Source: Natronosporangium hydrolyticum
GTDB taxonomy: Bacteria > Actinomycetota > Actinomycetes > Mycobacteriales > Micromonosporaceae
DNA length: 64,000 nucleotides
NCBI RefSeq assembly: GCF_016925615.1
Contig: NZ_CP070499.1
Coordinates: 2,356,001-2,420,000 of the forward strand
Reading direction: 5' to 3'
Shown in pieces: positions 16,646 through 24,742 of the stretch. The position numbers and the translations under genes were made by a program. Position 1 is the stretch's first letter. Each line of letters begins with the position of its first letter. Below the pieces are notes generated by a model. It did no database searches, was not told the DNA's origin, and saw only the letters and a program-made list of their open reading frames with translations.

Positions 16646-17809
16646 ATGATGATGCAGATCACGGTGGTGGGCGGCGGCCTCGGCGGGCTGGTCGCCGCAG
16701 TCTGCGCCGCCGAATCGGGTGCCCGGGTGACCCTGTTCGAAGCCCACGCGAGCCCGGGTGGCCGGGCCCGCTCCACCCCGGCGCCGTACATCGCCAACGA
16801 CGGTCCGCACGTCTTCTACAGCGACGGGCCGCACTGGCGCTGGCTGTCGGAGCGAGGCCTGGTCCCCGCTGCCGGAGTCGGGCTGGCGGAGGCCCGGGGG
16901 CTGCGGTTCCGCCGCGACGGTGCGCTGCGGCGGCTGCCGTCGGCCGGGGTGCTCGCCGCTTCGGCCCGGCGGGGCGTACGGGCACCGGCGGCGCTCAGCT
17001 TCACCGAATGGGCGACCGGCCGGTTCGGGGCGCGGACCGCCCGGCAGATCGCCAGCATGATGGGGGTGGCGACGTTCGACGCCGACCCGGGCCGGCTCTC
17101 CGCCGCGTTCGTGTGGGAACGATTCCTGCGGGTCACCCGGCCCGGCTACCCGGCCGCCCGATATGTCCGGGGCGGGTGGCAGACGGTGGTGGACCGGCTC
17201 ACCGCGCTTGCCCGGCAGCTCGGGGTGGAGATCCACACCGGGGTCCGGGTGGGCGAGCTGCCCCCGCCGCCGGTGATCGTGGCGACCTCGCTCGCCGCGG
17301 CGCGCGGGCTGCTCGGCGACCCCACCCTGGCCACGGCGAGCGGCCGCACCGTCCTGCTGGACCTGGGGTTGCGGCGGCGCCGCGGTGACGCGTTCCTCGT
17401 CTTCGACCAGGACCAGGCCGGGTTCCTGGAGCGCTACTCCAGCCCCGACCCCTCGCTGGCGCCCGCGGGCGAGTCGCTGGCGCAGGCGCAGCTGCCGCTG
17501 CGCCCCGGGGAGTCCAAGGCGCAGGGGTTGACCCGGCTGGCCCCGTTGCTGGAGCTGGCGTTGCCGGGTTGGCAGGAGCGTACGACCTGGCGCCGCGCGT
17601 CGGTGGCCGACGGTCGCAGCGGCGCGCTGGACCTGCCCGGCCACACCTGGCGGGACCGGCCGGCGGTCGACCGCGGCGACCGGGTCTACCTGGTCGGCGA
17701 CCAGGTGGCGGCGCCGGGTCTGCTCAGCGAAGTGACGCTGGCCAGCGCCCGGCGTGCGGCGGCACTGGCGGTCGGGGTCGCCGCCCAGAGGCGGACGATG
17801 CAGCGATGA
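16646..17809 (+). CDS. NAD(P)/FAD-dependent oxidoreductase, CrtI/phytoene-desaturase-like
   Basis: 387-aa flavoprotein. N-terminal ADP-binding motif VVGGGLGGLVAAV followed by FEAHASPGGRARS, the classical amine-oxidase/CrtI signature. The C-terminal block VYLVGDQVAAPGLLSEV contacts FAD. It is shorter than true phytoene desaturases (about 490-510 aa) and no carotenoid genes are nearby. A strong ribosome binding site GGAAGGAGGT precedes three consecutive ATG-like codons at 16646. The stop overlaps the sigma-factor start (ATGA), which suggests the sigma factor and this enzyme belong together. Confidence 0.8.
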   Translation: MMMQITVVGGGLGGLVAAVCAAESGARVTLFEAHASPGGRARSTPAPYIANDGPHVFYSDGPHWRWLSERGLVPAAGVGLAEARGLRFRRDGALRRLPSAGVLAASARRGVRAPAALSFTEWATGRFGARTARQIASMMGVATFDADPGRLSAAFVWERFLRVTRPGYPAARYVRGGWQTVVDRLTALARQLGVEIHTGVRVGELPPPPVIVATSLAAARGLLGDPTLATASGRTVLLDLGLRRRRGDAFLVFDQDQAGFLERYSSPDPSLAPAGESLAQAQLPLRPGESKAQGLTRLAPLLELALPGWQERTTWRRASVADGRSGALDLPGHTWRDRPAVDRGDRVYLVGDQVAAPGLLSEVTLASARRAAALAVGVAAQRRTMQR

Positions 17810-18684
17810 CTGATCCGCACACGGCCGAGTTCACCGCGCAGCGCGACCTGCTCTTCGGAGTGGCGTACCGGATCCTCGGTGAGGTCGCCGGCGCCGAGGA
17901 CATGGTGCAGAACACCTGGCTGCGGTGGCGAGAGGTCGACCTGGCGCAGGTGGCCAATCCCACCGGGTTTCTGGTGCGGGCGGTCACCAACCTGGCGGTC
18001 GACGAGCTGCGGTCGGCCCGGGTACGCCGGGAGTCGTACGTTGGATCGTGGTTGCCGGAGCCGATCCTGACCAGCCCGGACGACCCGGCAGAGCAGGCGA
18101 CCCACGCCGACACGATCTCGCTCGGCCTGCTGGTGGTGCTGGAGACTCTGTCGCCGCTGGAGCGGGCCGTGTTCGTGCTGCGGGAGGCGTTCGCCTACCG
18201 GTACGCCGAGATCGGTGAGTTGCTGGGGCGCAGCGAGGAGACGGTACGAAAGCTCGGGCACCGCGCCCGCAGCCACGTGCAGGCGCGCCGGCCCCGGTTC
18301 GATCTGGACCGGGGTCAGCATCGTGAGGTGACCCAACGGTTCCTCGCCGCGGCCAGCGACGGCGACCTCGACGGGCTGCTGGCGATGCTGGCGCCGCAGG
18401 TCGCGCTGACCAGCGACAGCGGCGGCCGTGAACGGGCACCGCTACGGGTGATCACCGGGGCGGAGAAGGTGGGCCGGTTCCTGGTCGGGATCGGACGCCA
18501 CCCGAGGCCCGGCACCGAGCTGCGCCTGATCGAGGTCAACGGCGCGCCGGCGGCGCTCGCGGTGGCCCAGGGGCGGCCGTATGCGCTCTTCGCGCTGGAG
18601 GTGGCCGAAGGCCAGATCGCCGCGATCCAGTTGATCGTGAACCCGGAGAAGCTGCACGGTTTGACACATCAGAATATGGTTTGA
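17806..18684 (+). CDS. sigJ: ECF41-type RNA polymerase sigma factor (SigJ-like)
   Basis: 292-aa ECF sigma factor. Region 2 is QRDLLFGVAYRILG...AEDMVQNTWLRW; region 4 is LSPLERAVFVLREAF...IGELLGRSEETVRK. A fused SnoaL-like C-terminal domain follows, with a DSGGR motif where ECF41 members carry DGGGK, and the terminal NPEKL motif. In ECF41 proteins this domain controls activity in place of a separate anti-sigma factor. ECF41 genes are usually next to a redox or decarboxylase partner; here the coupled CrtI-like flavoprotein fills that place. Confidence 0.88.
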   Translation: MTDPHTAEFTAQRDLLFGVAYRILGEVAGAEDMVQNTWLRWREVDLAQVANPTGFLVRAVTNLAVDELRSARVRRESYVGSWLPEPILTSPDDPAEQATHADTISLGLLVVLETLSPLERAVFVLREAFAYRYAEIGELLGRSEETVRKLGHRARSHVQARRPRFDLDRGQHREVTQRFLAAASDGDLDGLLAMLAPQVALTSDSGGRERAPLRVITGAEKVGRFLVGIGRHPRPGTELRLIEVNGAPAALAVAQGRPYALFALEVAEGQIAAIQLIVNPEKLHGLTHQNMV

Positions 18685-18712
18685 CGGCGGGCCCAGACCC
18701 GGTGAGAGTGCG

Positions 18713-19465
18713 GTGGTGGACCCGACTACCCGCGCAAACCGACTGGTGTGGGAGGACGCATCCCAGAAGTACGTCAATGAGTACGACGAGTTTCGCAACC
18801 AGGCGGCGACTGGTTCTTCGTTGCTCGACGCGGAGCGTGAGTTACTTCGTGACGTGCTGCGAGACGCGCCCGCAGTCGTTCATCTGCAGAGCGGCCACGG
18901 CTTGGAGGATGCGGCGCTCGTCCACGCCGGGGCGAGCTCCGTGGTGGGCGTCGACTTCAGCGCCGTCGCCGCGGGGGCGGCGCAGCGGCGCGCTGCAGAG
19001 CTCGGGGTTGCCTGCCGGTACGTCGTTGCCGCGGTGCCGCAGGTGCCCCTGGCGGATGCGAGCGCCGACCTGGTCTACACCGGAAAGGGCGCCCTGAACT
19101 GGATGCCTGACCTGGCAGCCTGGAGCCGTGAGGTCGGTCGGCTGCTGCGCCCTTCCGGGCAGCTGTTCATCTACGAGGCGCACCCGGCGGTGCCGCTGTG
19201 GACATGGGACACTGACCGGCCGCGAATCCGACCAGACCGAAGTTACTTCGACCGTAGTCATGTCAACGACACCTTTCCCGCCAACGGCGCGGTCGAGTGG
19301 CAGTGGACCCTGGGGCAGATCGTGACCACGCTGATCGGGGCGGGGATGGAGATCCTCCACCTTAGGGAGTATCCCGAGCCGTTCTGGCGTGCCGGTGGCG
19401 TCACCGCTGCCGCGTGGGAAGGTCAGCTTCCGAACGCGTTCTCCCTGCTTGCCCGGCGCCGTTGA
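18713..19465 (+). CDS. Class I SAM-dependent methyltransferase
   Basis: 250-aa methyltransferase-fold protein. Motif I is VVHLQSGHGLEDAAL, with glycines in slightly unusual spacing, followed by VVGVDFSAVAAGAA (motif II). The motif near ADASADLVYTGKGALNWM is the acidic/aromatic loop, and LRPSGQLFIYEAHP is the post-motif strand. The GTG at 18713 gives a full N-terminus and lies 28 bp after sigJ. Substrate unknown, likely a small molecule. Confidence 0.8.
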   Translation: MVDPTTRANRLVWEDASQKYVNEYDEFRNQAATGSSLLDAERELLRDVLRDAPAVVHLQSGHGLEDAALVHAGASSVVGVDFSAVAAGAAQRRAAELGVACRYVVAAVPQVPLADASADLVYTGKGALNWMPDLAAWSREVGRLLRPSGQLFIYEAHPAVPLWTWDTDRPRIRPDRSYFDRSHVNDTFPANGAVEWQWTLGQIVTTLIGAGMEILHLREYPEPFWRAGGVTAAAWEGQLPNAFSLLARRR

Positions 19466-19498
19466 CACTGTCCGGAGCAGAGTGGCGAGGGCACAGCA

Positions 19499-19642
19499 AC
19501 TGCCGGGGGCGCTCGACCTCACTCGCCGGCCCGTACGTAAACCAGGACGGGGTGTCCCTACGACGGCGACGCAGACGGGGTGATCCGGATGCAGATCCGC
19601 AGCATGGAGTGGCGCGACGGCTGGCCCTACTTTGACCTTTGA
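19499..19642 (+). pseudogene. GH43 (arabinanase-like) C-terminal remnant, frameshifted
   Basis: One frame reads RSTSLAGPYVNQDGVSL, close to the RS.S..GPYVD..G conserved segment of endo-1,5-alpha-L-arabinosidases (GH43). The next frame then reads DGDADGVIRMQIRSMEWRDG..., the usual C-terminal strand of the same family (LQIR.L.W.DDGWP), ending at a stop at 19640-19642. Two pieces in different frames and no catalytic domain upstream mark a decayed gene. Confidence 0.5.
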
Positions 19643-19747
19643 CGCCGCCCCGGCGCCGGGTGCTGCCGCACCACCCGTACCAAGCCGCCCGGGTCTGCCG
19701 ACCCGGACCGCGACAACCAGACCGGCGCCCCGACGCGTCTGTCGAGT

Positions 19748-20779
19748 ATGAGGAGAGTGAGCTCCCTGCTGCCGACTACCGCGGCGATGTTGCTGACGCT
19801 GAGCGCGTGCGCCGCGGACCCCGACGACCCAGCTGCGCCAGCCACGGAGTCGCCGCCCACCCACTCGCCGGAGCCGCAGCCCGAGATCGGCACCTGGACC
19901 GACCTCGCGGACATACCCCAGCGGCGGACCGAGTTCAGCGTGGCGGTCCTGGACGGCGAGATCTATATGGCCGGCGGGTTCCACCAGGGCCAGGGTGGCC
20001 CCACCCCGGCCTTCAGGTACGACCCGGGCACCGACAGCTGGAGCGACCTCGCTCCGCTGCCCGAGCCGCGCCACCACGCGCCGCTCACCGCCTACGGGGG
20101 CGAGGTGTTCGTGGTCGGCGGCTTCAGCCACGGGGCCGAGCACGCCTACCACTACCACCCGACCGACACGCTGTTCATCTATGACGTGGCCGACGACTCC
20201 TGGCGGCTGGGCCCGCCGTTGCCGGATCCGGTGGGGGCGCAGGCGGTCACGGTCACCGACCACGGCACCGTCCACGTGATCGGCGGAGTGGGGGAGGGCG
20301 GCACCGCCGCCGATGTCACCAACGCGCACCAGGTCTACGACACCACCACCGGGACCTGGGACACCCTGCCGGCGCCGGAGCTGCGCCGCGAGCACCACGG
20401 CGCGGCGTACCTGGACGGGGTGATCTATGTGGCGGCCGGCCGCAACGGCGCCCAGGGCAACGAGTTAGAAGCGTACGATATCGAGAGTGGGCGGTGGAGC
20501 CGGCTTCCCGACGCCCCCACCGTCGGCCGCAGCGGGGTGGCGGTGGTGGCCTTCCAGGGGCAGATCTATGTGATCGGCGGGGAGTCCGTCGCCCAGGGCG
20601 TCTTCGACGAGGTCGAACGCTACGATCCGGCAACGCGGACCTGGCAGGCGGTGACCCCGATGCGGGAAGGCCGCCACGGCCTCGGCGCCGCCGCCTTGGA
20701 CGACGGCATCGTGCTGGTGGGCGGTGGTCCCCGGCTGGGTATCAGCTTTACCGACACCACCGAGATCTGGCGTCCCTGA
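19748..20779 (+). CDS. Kelch-repeat lipoprotein
   Basis: 343-aa exported protein. The signal ends at Cys21 in a lipobox (LTLSAC), followed by a Pro/Thr/Glu-rich linker to about residue 48. About six Kelch blades follow, each with a hydrophobic strand, a GG doublet and a W (for example LDGEIYMAGGF, YGGEVFVVGGF, FQGQIYVIGGE). This predicts a beta-propeller anchored outside the membrane, for binding rather than catalysis. Partner unknown. No operon partner is visible. Confidence 0.83.
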   Translation: MRRVSSLLPTTAAMLLTLSACAADPDDPAAPATESPPTHSPEPQPEIGTWTDLADIPQRRTEFSVAVLDGEIYMAGGFHQGQGGPTPAFRYDPGTDSWSDLAPLPEPRHHAPLTAYGGEVFVVGGFSHGAEHAYHYHPTDTLFIYDVADDSWRLGPPLPDPVGAQAVTVTDHGTVHVIGGVGEGGTAADVTNAHQVYDTTTGTWDTLPAPELRREHHGAAYLDGVIYVAAGRNGAQGNELEAYDIESGRWSRLPDAPTVGRSGVAVVAFQGQIYVIGGESVAQGVFDEVERYDPATRTWQAVTPMREGRHGLGAAALDDGIVLVGGGPRLGISFTDTTEIWRP

Positions 20780-21240
20780 CCACCGACGCGCCTTACCGAC
20801 ATCGCCGACGCCGGCTGGCGGCTCGGCTGTCACCGCGGTCTCCGGGGAGGATGGGGTAGGAAGGCCCGCGACCGAGCGGCTTACCCGTCCCCCGAGACGT
20901 GGCAGAGCGAGAGCTGACCTGGCGCAGGCGTCCCGCTCCGGGGACACCTGGCGGCAACTGCTTCGAGGTGGCAACGCTGCCCGACCAGGTGCTGGTCGCG
21001 ACAGCAAGAACCCGGGGCCGTGAAGGCGGCCTCGAAGTTCCATCCACCTGTGGGCGTCTACGCTGTGGCCAGCGGCCACCGCCGTTTGATCTTCACTTGG
21101 TGTCACAGCCGTGCATGATCAACCGGCGGCCGCGTTCACGTCCGCCGACACGCCGAAACCGACTCCGGCCACGCCAGTGCATCGTCAGTCATCTACATAG
21201 CGAACTCGTGCTGCAGTACTGTCCGAAGGGTGGGGGGGCG
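20780..21240. other. 461-bp stretch without an intact gene
   Basis: After the Kelch gene the sequence holds only the DUF397 remnant and a short AT-richer run before 21241. A possible long-loop stem (around 20839-20853 with 20884-20896) is too open to call a terminator. I see no RNA gene. Confidence 0.5.
20899..21090 (+). pseudogene. DUF397-family remnant with frameshifts
   Basis: DUF397 proteins of actinobacteria read W..ASRSG...GNCVEVA..LP..V.VRDSKNP...L.F....W..F. Here pieces of that pattern appear in three frames: TWR, then ASRSGDT, then GGNCFEVATLPDQVLV, then RDSKNPGP before a stop, then SKFHPPVGVYAV. The order is right but the frame changes at least twice, so it is a pseudogene. The usual partner, an XRE-family regulator gene, is absent. 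Confidence 0.55.
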
Positions 21241-21705
21241 ATGATAGCGCTAGTATTCAAAGCCTTCGAATTGCACCGTCGGCCGGTGCCTATATCGCCG
21301 TCCGGCAGAGCATGGTTTGTGTTGGATGGAGTGTGCTTCCCCGATGAGAATTGGTTCGACTTCCCGCTCTCGATTCTTGGTTCTGCGTTCGGTGCTTATC
21401 TGGAGTTGATGCAGGGGGCAAACGAGGCGGTCACATATCTCTTCGATGGTCCATTCGATTTGAACTATCGACGTTCGGCTTCTGTATCCGAGGTGTCGGT
21501 CAAGATAACTTCCTACTCCGAAGGCGACGAATTTGAGAAAATCTTGAAGGCGGAAACGGAGGTATCCATGGCTGAGCTGAGAAATGCTCTCATGGCATCT
21601 GCGAATCTAATGGCGGTAGCTCTGTCTTCCGCTGAGGGTTCTGACGGCGCGAACTCGCGTGTCGTTGCCCAAATTCTGAAAGAGCTTGAGAAGGACTCTT
21701 TGTAG
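21241..21705 (+). CDS. Hypothetical protein, immunity-protein-like
   Basis: 154-aa cytoplasmic protein without a recognised domain. The pattern of a short N-terminal strand, then DGVCFPDENWFDFPLSILGS, resembles small immunity proteins of polymorphic toxin systems, which often carry an FP...W.DFP.....W segment. GC and codon use are clearly lower than in the surroundings, a usual sign of immunity genes acquired by transfer. The ATG at 21241 follows a G-run (GGGTGGGGGGGCG). A longer reading upstream runs through the DUF397 remnant and is not credible. No toxin tip lies upstream, so it would be an orphan immunity gene. Confidence 0.55.
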   Translation: MIALVFKAFELHRRPVPISPSGRAWFVLDGVCFPDENWFDFPLSILGSAFGAYLELMQGANEAVTYLFDGPFDLNYRRSASVSEVSVKITSYSEGDEFEKILKAETEVSMAELRNALMASANLMAVALSSAEGSDGANSRVVAQILKELEKDSL

Positions 21706-21764
21706 TCGTCCCCAACTGCAACAGCGTCCGCGGCGCGACGCAGCGACCGGGTGCCCTCGGACCA

Positions 21765-22067
21765 ATGCCGGCTCTTCGAGGTTGGTGGGGGTCGGGCGCC
21801 GGCGGGGCCGCTGCCGGCGCGTGGGCCGGGGCCAAGGGTGGGGCGGTGGTCGGCGCCGCGATCGGTTCGGTCTTCCCCGGCCCGGGTACCGCGATCGGTG
21901 CCGTGGCCGGCGGTATCATCGGCGGCGCGGCCGGTGGCTGGCTCGGCTCCGAGGCCGAAGGTGCGTTGGCCAATGCCGGGATTGAAGGCGTTACCAATGC
22001 CTACAATGGCGCCAAAGGCGCGGTGTCGGGCGCTGCCAGCACCGTCAAAGGCTGGCTCGGAGGGTAG
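21765..22067 (+). CDS. Glycine-zipper protein, probably the C-terminal part of a larger secreted protein
   Basis: 100 residues dominated by small amino acids with repeated GxxxG motifs (AAGAWAGAKGGAVVGAAIGS, then AVAGGIIGGAAGGWLG), then a short amphipathic tail ending in GWLGG. Glycine-zipper segments like this insert in or sit against membranes and are found in type VII-secretion-associated proteins. No clear ribosome binding site precedes the ATG, and the zipper begins almost at once, so the gene may have lost its N-terminal part. The next gene starts 6 bp after the stop. Confidence 0.5.
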   Translation: MPALRGWWGSGAGGAAAGAWAGAKGGAVVGAAIGSVFPGPGTAIGAVAGGIIGGAAGGWLGSEAEGALANAGIEGVTNAYNGAKGAVSGAASTVKGWLGG

Positions 22068-22073
22068 TGGCGA

Positions 22074-22643
22074 ATGGAGACAAGCGAGTTCGGCCTTGGG
22101 CTCGGCCTCACAGCGTTGAATGGCGGCCTGCTGTGGGTGCTGTGGCGATGCTGGACCGGTCGCTGGCGACGCTGGGCGGGCGAGATCATGTTGGACACGG
22201 TGATCCGCTGCCTCGCCCCACCGGCTGCGCTAATGTTCTTCGGGGCTGGGCTAGGTCAGCTCATCCCGGAACCGGTCGGGACGGTTCTCGGCACCCCCTT
22301 TATCCTTGCTGGACTGCTGCTTACGCCGATCGGTTTTGTGACGATGTTCCTACCTCGGCGCTGGTGGGGCCCACGCTGGTACCGCCGACTTACTGATGAG
22401 GACCTCCGAGAAATGCCGGAAATCGGTGACCGGCTGGCCGCCCGGGTGCTCGGCAACTCGCGGCCCGAACCTATCAATGGGCCCGGACATAGTACGGCGG
22501 TCAGCGCGCTGGTTGGGCTTTGGGCCGGCAGCGCGAACCGGTTAGCCGACGAGGCCCCCGGGGTGGTCACCCAGGCTTGGAAGACAGTAGCCCGGTTTAG
22601 CGTCCGTTGGGCGGAGCTCGCAGAGCGGGAGGCGGGATCGTGA
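22074..22643 (+). CDS. Hypothetical membrane protein
   Basis: 189 aa with three hydrophobic segments (about residues 6-22, 38-60 and 66-88), then a soluble C-terminal half rich in Arg/Glu. No known domain. The start follows GGAGGGTAGTGGCG. The stop overlaps the next start (GTGA), so it is translationally coupled to the DcrB-like gene. Neighbours suggest a small accessory operon of a type VII-like secretion locus. Confidence 0.6.
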   Translation: METSEFGLGLGLTALNGGLLWVLWRCWTGRWRRWAGEIMLDTVIRCLAPPAALMFFGAGLGQLIPEPVGTVLGTPFILAGLLLTPIGFVTMFLPRRWWGPRWYRRLTDEDLREMPEIGDRLAARVLGNSRPEPINGPGHSTAVSALVGLWAGSANRLADEAPGVVTQAWKTVARFSVRWAELAEREAGS

Positions 22644-23122
22644 ACCCGACCATGAAGGCCTACCAGCACCCCAATGCGGGCTTCACGCTGTCGCTGCCCG
22701 AAGGGTGGGAGACCGCGACGGACGTGGCAGGTGTGGCCCTGATCGCGGTTGCGCCCGACCGTGGAGCGGGCTGGTTTCGTACCAACCTCGTGGTGACCCT
22801 GGAGCAACTGGCAACGCCTGACTTGACCACCTGGCAGGAAGAAGCCCTGGCGTTGATGCGCTACGGGCTCAACGAGTTCCTGCTCGTGGACGTGGAGGAG
22901 ATCGAGGTGGCGGGCTATCGGGCCCGGCGGCTGGTCGCCCATCACCGGCCGGAGACCGACGGCCACGCCGCCTCGGTGACCATGGAGCAGCGGACGTTGG
23001 TGGTTGGTCGCCTCGGCTACACCCTCACGGCCTCCATGGCCTCGCTGGAGTATCCAGAGGTTGCCGACATGTTCGCGGCCATGGTTGCCGACTTCCGCCC
23101 TGATCCGGAGTTCGGACAGTGA
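22640..23122 (+). CDS. DcrB/LpqN-like domain protein
   Basis: 160-aa protein. The opening HPNAGFTLSLPEGWE is the typical start of the DcrB/PsbP/LpqN-type fold (small alpha-beta proteins that begin with a FSLPLPxGW strand), and the final LEYPEVADMFAAMVADFR is the usual closing helix. No signal peptide, so it is probably cytoplasmic, as are relatives beside type VII secretion genes. The GTG start is inside the previous stop; the end overlaps the next, frameshifted gene by GTGA. Confidence 0.65.
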   Translation: MNPTMKAYQHPNAGFTLSLPEGWETATDVAGVALIAVAPDRGAGWFRTNLVVTLEQLATPDLTTWQEEALALMRYGLNEFLLVDVEEIEVAGYRARRLVAHHRPETDGHAASVTMEQRTLVVGRLGYTLTASMASLEYPEVADMFAAMVADFRPDPEFGQ

Positions 23123-23317
23123 CCGCCATCGAGTTCCAACCCGAGTTCTCGCGCCCTCGGCGATGGTGCCGCGTTGCTGCTGCCGCTGCCGGGGGAGCGG
23201 GTCGAGTTGGGCGTCATCCATCCCACGTTTCTGCCGGCTATGCTGGCCCGGGTGGTCGGTCTAGATCCCCGGCCGCGACTCGACGTGGAGCTCGGTGTGG
23301 ACTCCCCGGCGCGGTGA
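23119..23317 (+). pseudogene. Frameshifted small gene at the end of the accessory operon
   Basis: The reading starts in frame with VTAIEFQPEF and then, after a one-base shift near 23150, continues plausibly in the next frame as ALGDGAALLLPLPGERVELG and a conserved-looking ARVVGLDPRPRLDVELGV to a stop at 23315-23317. The original frame turns into Arg/Ala-rich nonsense after the shift. Start overlap with the DcrB-like gene shows it was the fourth gene of the operon. A sequencing error would give the same picture. Confidence 0.55.
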
Positions 23318-23359
23318 CGCCCTCGGGATGGTTCGCGGACTCGGGGGTCGGGCGCCTTC

Positions 23360-23752
23360 CTACAAGCTTGGCTGGGTAGCGATCTGGATCAGGTTGCCGC
23401 AGGTGTCGTCGAAGACCGCGGTGGTCACCGGCCCCATCTCGGTGGGCGGCTGGGTAAAGTGGACGCCGAGGGCGCTCAGCCGCTCGTACTCTGCCTGGAC
23501 ATCCTCGACGGCGAATTGGGTGTAGGGGATGCCGTCGGCGACCAGCGCATCCTTGAAGGGTGCCACCGCCGGGTGGCCGGCGGGTTCGAGCAACAGCTCG
23601 GTGCCGTCCGGATCCTGCGGAGAAACCACGGTCAGCCACCGGGCGCCGCCGGCCGGCACGTCGTACTTCTTCACGAAGCCCAGCACCTCGGTGTAGAACT
23701 GCTCCGCCTTCGCCTGGTCGTCAACGAGCACGCTCGTGAGATGAATCCTCAT
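23360..23752 (-). CDS. VOC-family (glyoxalase/bleomycin-resistance-like) protein
   Basis: 130-aa single VOC module: two beta-alpha-beta-beta-beta units beginning MRIHLTSVLVDDQAKAEQFY and GIPYTQFAVEDVQAEYERL, with metal-ligand-type Glu near DGTELLLEP and a closing CGNLIQIA strand. Typical dimeric VOC proteins of this size act on small metabolites; the substrate is unknown. The start is inside the ArsR stop (ATGA overlap), so the two form one operon. This ArsR-VOC pairing is common in actinobacteria. Confidence 0.85.
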   Translation of the reverse strand: MRIHLTSVLVDDQAKAEQFYTEVLGFVKKYDVPAGGARWLTVVSPQDPDGTELLLEPAGHPAVAPFKDALVADGIPYTQFAVEDVQAEYERLSALGVHFTQPPTEMGPVTTAVFDDTCGNLIQIATQPSL

Positions 23753-24057
23753 GACTCTGCCTCTCCTGTCGGGCGACCGTCGCTCTCGGACGGATCGAGC
23801 CACCGTTGGATGATTGGTACGAGCGGCCCGGTGTTGAGGTAGTGGAACTTGTATCGGCCCTCGCGTCTGGTCTCCACCAGGCCGGCGGCCTCGAGGAGGT
23901 CCAGGTGTTGCGAGATCGCCTGGCGCGACGATCCGAGCCCATGGTTGGTCGCCAGCCGGCCGCAGATCTCGAAGAGCGTCTGTCCGTCGCGGGCGGTCAG
24001 CTCATCCAGGATCGTCCGGCGGGTCGGGTCGGCCAGGGCTTTGAAGACGTCGACCAC
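23749..24057 (-). CDS. ArsR-family regulator
   Basis: 102-aa winged helix-turn-helix repressor: VFKALADPTRRTILDEL, recognition helix around SSRQAISQHLDLLEAAGLV, wing ETRREGRYKFHYL. No metal-binding ELCVCDL cysteine motif, so it is not a classical arsenic sensor. I prefer the GTG at 24057: a TTGACA-N18-TAATGT promoter ends seven bases before it, giving a leaderless message. A TTG at 24075 would add six residues but would lie inside the promoter. It controls itself and the coupled VOC gene by inference. Confidence 0.82.
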   Translation of the reverse strand: MVDVFKALADPTRRTILDELTARDGQTLFEICGRLATNHGLGSSRQAISQHLDLLEAAGLVETRREGRYKFHYLNTGPLVPIIQRWLDPSESDGRPTGEAES

Positions 24058-24064
24058 GCGTCTC

Positions 24065-24096
24065 ACATTAGGCAAGTAGCCGCTTGCATGTCAAGC
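24065..24096 (-). promoter_or_regulatory. arsR promoter with overlapping palindromes
   Basis: On the minus strand: TTGACA (24094-24089), 18-bp spacer, TAATGT (24070-24065). Two palindromes overlap it: GCTTG-N5-CAAGC (24082-24096, over the -35) and GCAAG-N6-CTTGC (24072-24087, filling the spacer). Both are good candidate operators for ArsR autorepression. The wrbA stop codon (24091-24093) lies inside the -35 region, so the promoter is embedded in the 3' end of wrbA. Confidence 0.65.
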
Positions 24097-24696
24097 GAGT
24101 CGCCGGGTAATCTCTGCCAATCGGCGGCCCTGATGTTCGGCGGCAGCGAGCGCGTTCTCGTCGGGTGGGTTGCCGGGGACGCCGGTGGGCCAGGAGACGC
24201 CATATGGGTTGCCGCCTGCGGCATACACCGTCGGGTCAGTGAAGCCAGGCGGGACGATGATCGATCCCCAGTGGAAGAATACGTTGTAGAGGGAGACAAT
24301 GGTGGTCTCCAGGCCACCGTGCGGGTTGATGGCAGAGGTGAAGGCGGTGACTGGTTTGTCGGCCAGGGTGCCCTCGCGCCACAACCCACCGGTCTGGTCT
24401 AAGAATTGCTTGAGCTGGGCGCTGACCATGCCGAACCGGGTCGGGGTGCCGAAGGCGTACGCGTTTGCCCAAACGAGGTCGTCGAGGGTTGCCGGCTCGG
24501 CGTCGGGTGTGCTTTCAACGTACGCCCGCCAGTCGGGGTTGGCGGCGATGGCGCTGGCCGGCGCCAGTTCGGGGACCCGGTGCATCCGTATCTCTGCACC
24601 AGCTTTGCCGGCGCCCTCGGCGACTGCCTCAGCCAGCCGATGCACGCTGCCGGTGGCCGAGTAGTAGATGACCGCTACGTTGATGATGTGGTTCAT
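24091..24696 (-). CDS. wrbA: NAD(P)H:quinone oxidoreductase, WrbA type
   Basis: 201-aa flavodoxin-like FMN enzyme. The phosphate-binding loop is YYSATGSVHRLAEAV; AFGTPTRFGMVSAQLKQFLDQTGGLW and AGGNPYGVSW are hallmark WrbA blocks. WrbA makes two-electron reductions of quinones and so avoids semiquinone radicals, a stress function. Upstream (24697-24880) is a non-coding stretch with a short tandem repeat. The 3' end overlaps the arsR promoter. Confidence 0.88.
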   Translation of the reverse strand: MNHIINVAVIYYSATGSVHRLAEAVAEGAGKAGAEIRMHRVPELAPASAIAANPDWRAYVESTPDAEPATLDDLVWANAYAFGTPTRFGMVSAQLKQFLDQTGGLWREGTLADKPVTAFTSAINPHGGLETTIVSLYNVFFHWGSIIVPPGFTDPTVYAAGGNPYGVSWPTGVPGNPPDENALAAAEHQGRRLAEITRRLA

Positions 24697-24706
24697 CTGG
24701 GGCTCC

Positions 24707-24742
24707 TTGGCTCGGAACGGGACGTTGGCTCGGAACGGGACG
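24707..24742. repeat. Two tandem copies of an 18-bp sequence
   Basis: TTGGCTCGGAACGGGACG occurs twice, perfectly and head to tail, 11 bp upstream of the wrbA start. It lies where its ribosome binding site or leader should be. It may be a recent duplication affecting the leader. Confidence 0.8.

Noticed and set aside
16646-17809. Carotenoid biosynthesis (phytoene desaturase)
   Set aside because: The protein is more than 100 residues shorter than true CrtI and no crtB/crtE-type genes are nearby.
20839-20896. Terminator after the Kelch gene
   Set aside because: The complementary arms are imperfect and the loop is about 30 bases.
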